Source of the DNA: Alitta virens
Lineage: Eukaryota > Annelida > Polychaeta > Phyllodocida > Nereididae
Assembly: GCA_932294295.1 (NCBI GenBank)
Contig: OW028578.1
Location: forward strand, 36,123,685 to 36,187,684
Direction: 5' to 3'
Length of the DNA stretch: 64,000 nt
The notes below the pieces were generated by a model that was not told the DNA's origin, did not search any database, and saw only the letters and a program-made list of their open reading frames with translations. Below are positions 58,362-64,000 of this stretch, one piece after another (position 1 is the stretch's first letter; the number at the start of each line of letters is the position of its first letter). A program made the position numbers and the translations under genes.

Positions 58362-58684
58362 CTCGCAGAAATATGTTGTTTCTACAGGAGCAGGAGGAGG
58401 AAGAGGAGGAGGCACCCTTCCAATTTAAACAAAGCTGCATACCTGCAATTAATTGAATTAGCCTTCACTTTTGTAGTGCGAAACCTCAGGAGGTCAACAT
58501 TTGAATAGCTGTATTACTTTCGTGGTACAACAGTATTATCACTGTTGTGGTGCGAAGGTTTCCGGGTACGAAAGTGCCTACTGTCGGGGGCGAAAGCTTT
58601 ACACCCGAAAATGTACTCCTCGGCCACAATACCAATATGTCTTCTGTACATTACTTCTTAATTTCTCATCTTGTCAAATTGCAG

Positions 58685-61322
58685 AGCCTAAAGTACACCC
58701 CAGTGGATCTGGCTATAGAAAGAACAGCAATTCCTTGGATGAATCATTAATATCCATGACGTCACGGAAATATAACATAACATGGTCATATTGCAATTCC
58801 ATGAGCTGTAAAGATAAATGTGGGCGAGATTTTTATCCCAGATATTGCTCTTGTGTTAAAAAATTGTGTAAAAATAGGTGACTGCTGTTTTGATTTTGTA
58901 ATATATTGTTTCAAGAGTCTAAGCCTTCACAAACTGATGAAAAAGTGAACTGGAAAATATCAGGTAGGCAACAACAGACTTCCTCCCAGTCCTGCTGATC
59001 TTATGGTTCAATTTGCTCTTGGAACACAGCATTTGCAGAGGAAATTGGAGCTGCAATCGAACGAAGCATGCATGCCAATTACGGAAGATATCTTTGGGAG
59101 AGTCATTACAAGTTGTGGCCATGAAATAAACAACCAAAGTGCTGCACGAAGCGGAGGAGGAACTCTCTGTACATTTGCAAGAGAATCACTCGTTGTTCAT
59201 GTTGAAACTAGCAATTTTACCATTTTCTGTAACTACCAATGTGCAATGAACTATGGAATACTTCCAGATTCACTTTATCCAGTACAATATAATTATTTAT
59301 GTCCATATTATGTACTAGGGGCCATTTCTGGTATCTATTCTGCCAAAAGACAGAATGAGTACATCTCCATGATTACCTCACATTGTTTAATCAATACATT
59401 CTTGGTTAAAATAACTTCAAATTTAGAGATAGTCCAGGACTTAATTACCACAACGACCCTTCTTCGAAAAAAATTCTGCTTTCCAGGTATGCAAATATTT
59501 CCTTCTAATTCTTCTATTTCTGACGCAAGCGCAGAGAAAGTACATGTCCAAGGTACAGCTAGGTGAAAAGATCTTTAAGAATGAGTTTTGTGCTGAGTTG
59601 GAAATTGGCAAACTGGATCATTCGAAGGAGGAAAAATTGTGCATGGGTAAGGAGGGAGATTCTGGTGGATTCACAGCCTATGCAGAATTCAATATTTTGA
59701 TGGACATACACGGATCGCTTAAATGGCTTAGCCAATACCCTGAATCCGGTGGAAAAAAATCAGCTAAAACTCTATGTCAGCCGCACCAAATTTTGCTAGA
59801 TTCGCAATGTTTTGCTATCAAAAACTTGGATCGCAGAAGTAAAATTAATGCTTCTCATTATGAAATAGCTCCTAATGCTGGAAATGGAATTGTCCTTTTC
59901 GATGTAATTCCAAACCTGGTGAAGGCAAAACAAGCAGAACAGTATCTACAGTGGAATATAGAATATATTTGGTGTGTTGATCCTCCTTTTTTTACATTTA
60001 AAACATCCAAAATGTCATGTTTTATATCTTATGAACTCAGTTTATCTCATTACTCATTATTCACAGTTTTCTTTTCTGTGTCTACCGCTTCCTATTTCTC
60101 GAATGTTGACATTACAGTCAGAGTTCATGATCATGATGGATTTGCCAATCGATGCATCAAAAATTATGGGAATGTATATCAAATCCCCATTCAATGGCAA
60201 ATTGGACCGCCACATTTATTTGAAGATAAAATCCATGGTTATGTTTTTAAACCGGAAAATGTAAATTGGAGACTAAACTTCACTGCACCTCGTAGGTCAG
60301 AGGGTGAATTGATGACTTGTTATCTTGACATTCAAGTGTGCAACAAATCTATTGTGCCACTCTGTGGTTTTGACATTATTGATGATTCAATTTTCGTTCA
60401 CAAATTAGGAATACTAGTTAATCCTTCACAGTATGCCATATTACCTGATGGAAGAGCTATTGTGTGTCATGACATGAATATCGCAGAACAAATTATAACA
60501 CCTTTGAATGTGCTGACTGTAGTTGGAACGACTCTGTCAGTATCATCCCTCGTCACAACTCTTGTAATTTACTTGGTTAAAAGAAATCTCCAGACAGTTC
60601 CAGGGAAGATAATGATGAACTATGTTACAGCACTTATAATGGCTCAAGTTCTTCTTCAAAGTAATGATGACTTCATCCCCTATCCTAATATATGCAAAGC
60701 AATAGCTGCCGCACAACATTACTCTTGGTTATCCACCTTCACTTGGCTTAACGCAATGTCATACAGGATGTTCAAAACCTTTACTGATATAACATTTTAC
60801 CATTCCCATAAAAACAAGGATAGTTACTTTGTCTATTTGGCATATGCTTGGTTGAGCCCTCTGATTGTCGTTGTCCCATGCTTATGCTGTGATTTGTTTG
60901 AAACAAACTGGTTTCAGCACGGAGACACTGACCATTGTTGGATAGCAAATGTGCAAAAAAACATACTATTGTATACTTTTGCCTGTCCAGTAGTTTTCAT
61001 GATATCTATAAACACAGTCTTTTTAGCACGATGTGCCCTTTCATTATGCATGACCTTCAGAGACATCAACCAAGTTTATCATGCGAATCAACGTCAGATT
61101 TATCGGACATATTGGAGTCTCTTTATGCTCTCTGGCATAACATGGCTACTTGGTTTTCTTCCCAGCATTACAGGGTTAGATTTATTTTGGTATCCGTTTG
61201 TTATTACTAACCTATTTCAAGGTGTTTTCATCTTCTTGATCTTTGGCTTGCCACACCTGCATTATAAACTCAAATGTTCTAAAGAGACACCTTCAAAAAG
61301 AACAAACCAGTTAACAAGTTAA
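58685..61322 (+). pseudogene. Third SMB/7TM receptor gene, full-length exon with ectodomain disruptions
   Basis: The exon starts after the acceptor at 58,684 and carries the A6 frameshift in the SMB domain (58,858-58,863), the shared TGA and the shared ~26-bp deletion. From 59,544 to 61,322 it is open for 592 codons, covering the membrane-proximal ectodomain, YAILPDGRAIVC and all seven TM segments (for example VLTVVGTTLSVSSLVTTLVI as TM1 and FVITNLFQGVFIFLIFGLP as TM7). The TM region is close to the other two receptors. It is either a recent pseudogene, or a 7TM product is made from a different start or splice form, for which I see no direct evidence. Confidence 0.75.
59544..61322 (+). CDS. 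Intact 592-codon frame of the third receptor (membrane-proximal ectodomain plus 7TM)
   Basis: The frame begins just after the deletion frameshift (MSKVQLGEKIFKNEFCAEL) and ends at TAA 61,320-61,322 with the tail KRTNQLTS. It retains conserved ectodomain blocks (YIWCVDPPFF, CYLDIQVCNKS), the DGR motif before TM1, CCDLFET after TM4 and WLLGFLP in TM6. There is no signal peptide at this start, so correct membrane insertion would rely on TM1. It contrasts with the damaged upstream part and may still be under constraint. Confidence 0.6.
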   Translation: MSKVQLGEKIFKNEFCAELEIGKLDHSKEEKLCMGKEGDSGGFTAYAEFNILMDIHGSLKWLSQYPESGGKKSAKTLCQPHQILLDSQCFAIKNLDRRSKINASHYEIAPNAGNGIVLFDVIPNLVKAKQAEQYLQWNIEYIWCVDPPFFTFKTSKMSCFISYELSLSHYSLFTVFFSVSTASYFSNVDITVRVHDHDGFANRCIKNYGNVYQIPIQWQIGPPHLFEDKIHGYVFKPENVNWRLNFTAPRRSEGELMTCYLDIQVCNKSIVPLCGFDIIDDSIFVHKLGILVNPSQYAILPDGRAIVCHDMNIAEQIITPLNVLTVVGTTLSVSSLVTTLVIYLVKRNLQTVPGKIMMNYVTALIMAQVLLQSNDDFIPYPNICKAIAAAQHYSWLSTFTWLNAMSYRMFKTFTDITFYHSHKNKDSYFVYLAYAWLSPLIVVVPCLCCDLFETNWFQHGDTDHCWIANVQKNILLYTFACPVVFMISINTVFLARCALSLCMTFRDINQVYHANQRQIYRTYWSLFMLSGITWLLGFLPSITGLDLFWYPFVITNLFQGVFIFLIFGLPHLHYKLKCSKETPSKRTNQLTS

Positions 61323-61469
61323 CATTATAGGAAAATTATACACTTCAAGATTAATTATGGTAATATTACACTTTAAGTACCAGATTGTTTTATGTTTGTG
61401 CATAAGCCAGTGATATATCCATAGCTGGCATACTAGTGGTGGGTTACAGGAAGTGGATCATGAGACGTC

Positions 61470-63150
61470 TGCACTAATAATTCATAATTCAATTCATAAT
61501 TCATTTATTGTGTGGATAAAAACATGTACAAGGTACAATAAAAGCACACATCATGAGTGAAAATTTTAACATTTGTATGCATCAAATGAAATAACAAAAT
61601 TTTACAAATTGTAGGCATCAAATAAAACTGTAATAGTGGTTATCATGATTAATTTAAAACTGGTAACATCAGGAGATGACACCACATGTTTGGAAGGTTA
61701 TTCCAAAGAGTTACTAGCTGGTTTGTAAAAAAGTATTTACGCAGGTTGTATCTGCATCTATCACCCTCTAATACACACTTGTCCCTCTGAAGGTAGGGGG
61801 ACCATACCTGAACACAATACTCTAAGTGTGGTCTTACTTAACTTTTATATAATATTAAAAATAACCTTGGTAATGTGTGTAAAGGTTCTTCTGATCATAC
61901 CTAGTACTCCATTAGCTTTTGCTGCCGCGCTACATATGTATTTGGAAATATTCAAGGTATCAGTTACCAATATCCCTGAGTCTTTTTCCTCCTTTTACTG
62001 ATTCAATTACATTTCCTTTCATTGTATACTCATACCCTGGATTTTTACTACCGATATGCATGACTTTACACTTCCTGCTATTGAAACCTATTAACCATTC
62101 CTCAGACCATTGTAATACGTTTTCTATGCCTTGCTGAACTCGATTATAATCAATTAGTCATTATGGCAGCAGGTAAATCATGAACAAGAGTTAAGAACAG
62201 CACCAGGCCCAAAACTGAGCCCTGTGGTACTCTACTAGTAACACTTAGGAAAGAGATTGTTTCTTGTCATGTAGACAATTTTAAATCCAGAAATTTAATT
62301 TACCCACAAGTCCGTACTTATACAATTTGTGTGACAATCTTACACGAGGAACAGTCAAACGCTTTGCGAAAATCCAAGTACAAAATATGAAAGGATAATC
62401 CCTCGTTATAAAGTCTTGTCCGCTCATCTAATGTACTAGGTAAATTTGTCAAGCATGATCTTGATTTTCTGAAACCATGTTGTTTATTACAAAATATATC
62501 ATTACTCCCATAAAGTCTACAATTCTTGCCTTACAATCTTTTCACAAAGTTTACACACTTGAGAGGTCAGACTCACACGTCTGTAGTTCTCAGATAACGT
62601 CCTACAGCCTTTTTTATAAATTGGTGTGACATGTGCGCTTTCCAAATGTCTGGTACTACACCATTAACAATTGACTGTCTCATAATACAATATTCTCATA
62701 GTCTCTTTTTATTTTCCTTAACTTCTTAGCAACCTTATTTCTGGTCTTAACATAGTTTCTGTATCTAAGGTCTGACCTTGTTTCAGTATATCTTTTCCAA
62801 GCAAAGTATAGTCTTTTTATACACCTCTTTGCTAGTACATTGAACCATGACAGATTTATCCTGTTGCCATTTGATATCTTAACCAGTGGAACACACTGTT
62901 TAACAGCATTTTGTAATTTGTCATGGAAATAATCCCATGCAATGTTTACATTTCTTGCATTTGTTACAGGAGACCGGTCAACCTAGTTTATCATCTGTCT
63001 TAACATATTATAATCAGCTTTATGATACATGTACCTGAACATTTCACTTTCACTTCTCTCCTTGTTAACTAGGGAAACTCCAGGTAAAACACAATGGTCA
63101 GCTCGACCCAGTGGGCTAAATATCTGCACATTTGAAACATATAAATAAAT
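61470..63150 (-). mobile_element. Jockey/CR1-type non-LTR retrotransposon relic
   Basis: Minus-strand fragments in order are an RT start with VSLTSQVCKLCEKIV (about 62,580-62,535), RVPQGSVLGLVLFLTLVHDL (about 62,235-62,175), and a C-terminus VQVWSPYLQRDKCVLEGDRC followed by YNLRKYFFTNQLVTLWNNLP (about 61,815-61,690). Many stops interrupt the frames. The wording differs from the elements at 5.7-8.6 kb and 49.3-51.2 kb, so this is a separate family. Confidence 0.75.
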
Positions 63151-64000
63151 ATAAAGTGTGGTTATTAATTATCTTTACCATCTAAGGAGTAATTCACAAA
63201 AGTCACAGAATCAAAGTGGAATAGATCTACAAAGCTATTCTTCAGAGGCTTAGCAGCCTTTGAACTTCGGCCTGAGGCATGCATTGGGGACTTGACACTT
63301 CCATTGAACTGTTAAAGATGCCACAGAGTCAATTGAAATCTGTCTTCCCCACTCCTATGGATTACAGTTCACATAACTGACAGATTGAAGGCAATAGAAA
63401 CTGGTGCTACCACCTGATGAAAATCGGTCCCACAGCATTCAATCTATCATCGCAATTTTTTTATTAATTGACTGACTATCGAATATAATCGATCGTCGGC
63501 CCATCACTAATAACAATAGTATACCAAATTTTTGCTTCGCTGAATTTACCAAATTCATGTTACCAAAACGATTGAAAACAATGGAATAATGTAACACAGT
63601 TGAACAGTATTACTGCCTACCTGCATGTATATCTTAGACTGTGCACTTCTCTTCATGTGACTTCCTGATTTGTTCCAATATTTCTGGTCATATTTTCAGA
63701 ATGTTATGAATGATTTGCCACCATCTCCAGGGAATTTGCGAAGAATGAATGAATTTTTTAAAAATGATTACATTTTTTTTAGCATTGACAAGTGTAAAAT
63801 TAGAATTTGATCTGCAGAAAAATATGGAAATATTAGAAGGAATTTCATGATGCCAGGGCACATCATTAAGTACTGGTAATTTTGAGTGAAACAATGACAA
63901 GCTGCTTTATATTAGGTCCAGCTGTATCAGATAATTCAACTGAGCTCAGGTATAAATCAAATATTGTAGGCTTATGTCATGTAAATGACACATAATTTTT
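63150..64000. other. No gene recognised
   Basis: AT-rich DNA with only chance frames on both strands. I see no domain, RNA gene or clear repeat. Confidence 0.45.

Larger units (their letters stand above)
54755..60144 (+). repeat. Tandem triplication of a 1.8-kb receptor-exon segment
   Basis: Unit 1 is 54,755-56,550 (1,796 bp), unit 2 is 56,551-58,347 (1,797 bp) and unit 3 is 58,348-60,144 (1,797 bp). Only a few bases differ between units. Each unit holds ~340 bp of intron, an acceptor and the ectodomain part of a receptor exon. The junctions share TTG microhomology between receptor codons (GATGGATTTG) and the upstream flank (AATATTG). Only unit 3 continues into the 7TM region. Confidence 0.95.

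Noticed and set aside
1..64000. CRISPR arrays, operons, ribosome-binding sites or other prokaryotic features
   Set aside because: Introns, TATA/AATAAA signals and metazoan-type genes and retroelements show this is animal DNA. The regular repeats are contiguous minisatellites without unique spacers.

Overview
This is an AT-rich eukaryotic nuclear window, from an invertebrate animal judging by gene content and repeat load. Genes carry GT-AG introns, TATA boxes and AATAAA signals. Most of the rest is decayed non-LTR (CR1/Jockey-type), LTR, Tc1/mariner, SINE and foldback elements plus minisatellites. I cannot fix the phylum. A family of somatomedin-B-containing, Methuselah/adhesion-like seven-transmembrane receptors without a recognisable GPS motif would suit a marine bilaterian.

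Layout. Positions 1-~11,570 and ~37,240-44,272 are two arms of a large inverted segmental duplication around a ~25.7 kb spacer. Each arm carries one receptor gene: a minus-strand copy (2226 to the window edge, open throughout) and a plus-strand copy (42,051-44,672, 873 aa, complete 3' exon). Each gene is preceded by the same 34-bp minisatellite, which is about three times longer in the right arm. A 12-bp target-site duplication around a SINE shows that the right arm lost ~5.5 kb which the left arm keeps.

The spacer holds a half-length monocarboxylate-transporter-like gene (13.6-15.7 kb, one frame break), an 82-aa secreted single-thrombospondin-repeat protein on the minus strand (exons at 17.2-17.6 kb, probable promoter at 20.2 kb, its long first intron containing a ~600 bp 9-bp minisatellite), a defective Tc1-like element (21.3-23.0 kb), a degenerate transposase-like relic (26.5-28.1 kb), a Ty3/gypsy relic (28.6-29.8 kb) and an intronless 365-aa gene with its own TATA box and poly(A) signal (33.1-34.3 kb, possibly PC4-like).

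Right of the plus-strand receptor lie a palindrome whose loop holds two ~29-bp receptor-gene fragments (45.9-46.6 kb), tandem repeats (48.7-49.3 kb), a CR1-like relic (49.3-51.2 kb) and a TIR element without a visible transposase (51.8-53.4 kb). A third receptor locus follows at 54.8-61.3 kb. Its 5' exon region is present as three tandem 1.8 kb units and only the last runs into the 7TM domain. Diagnostic differences show that the middle unit is a recombinant of the outer two. All three share a nonsense codon and a frameshift in the ectodomain. A Jockey/CR1-like relic fills 61.5-63.1 kb.

The most distinctive content is this receptor cluster and the rearrangement record around it: inverted duplication, tandem triplication and captured gene fragments. 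All similarity statements come from reading the sequence by eye; no searches were run.
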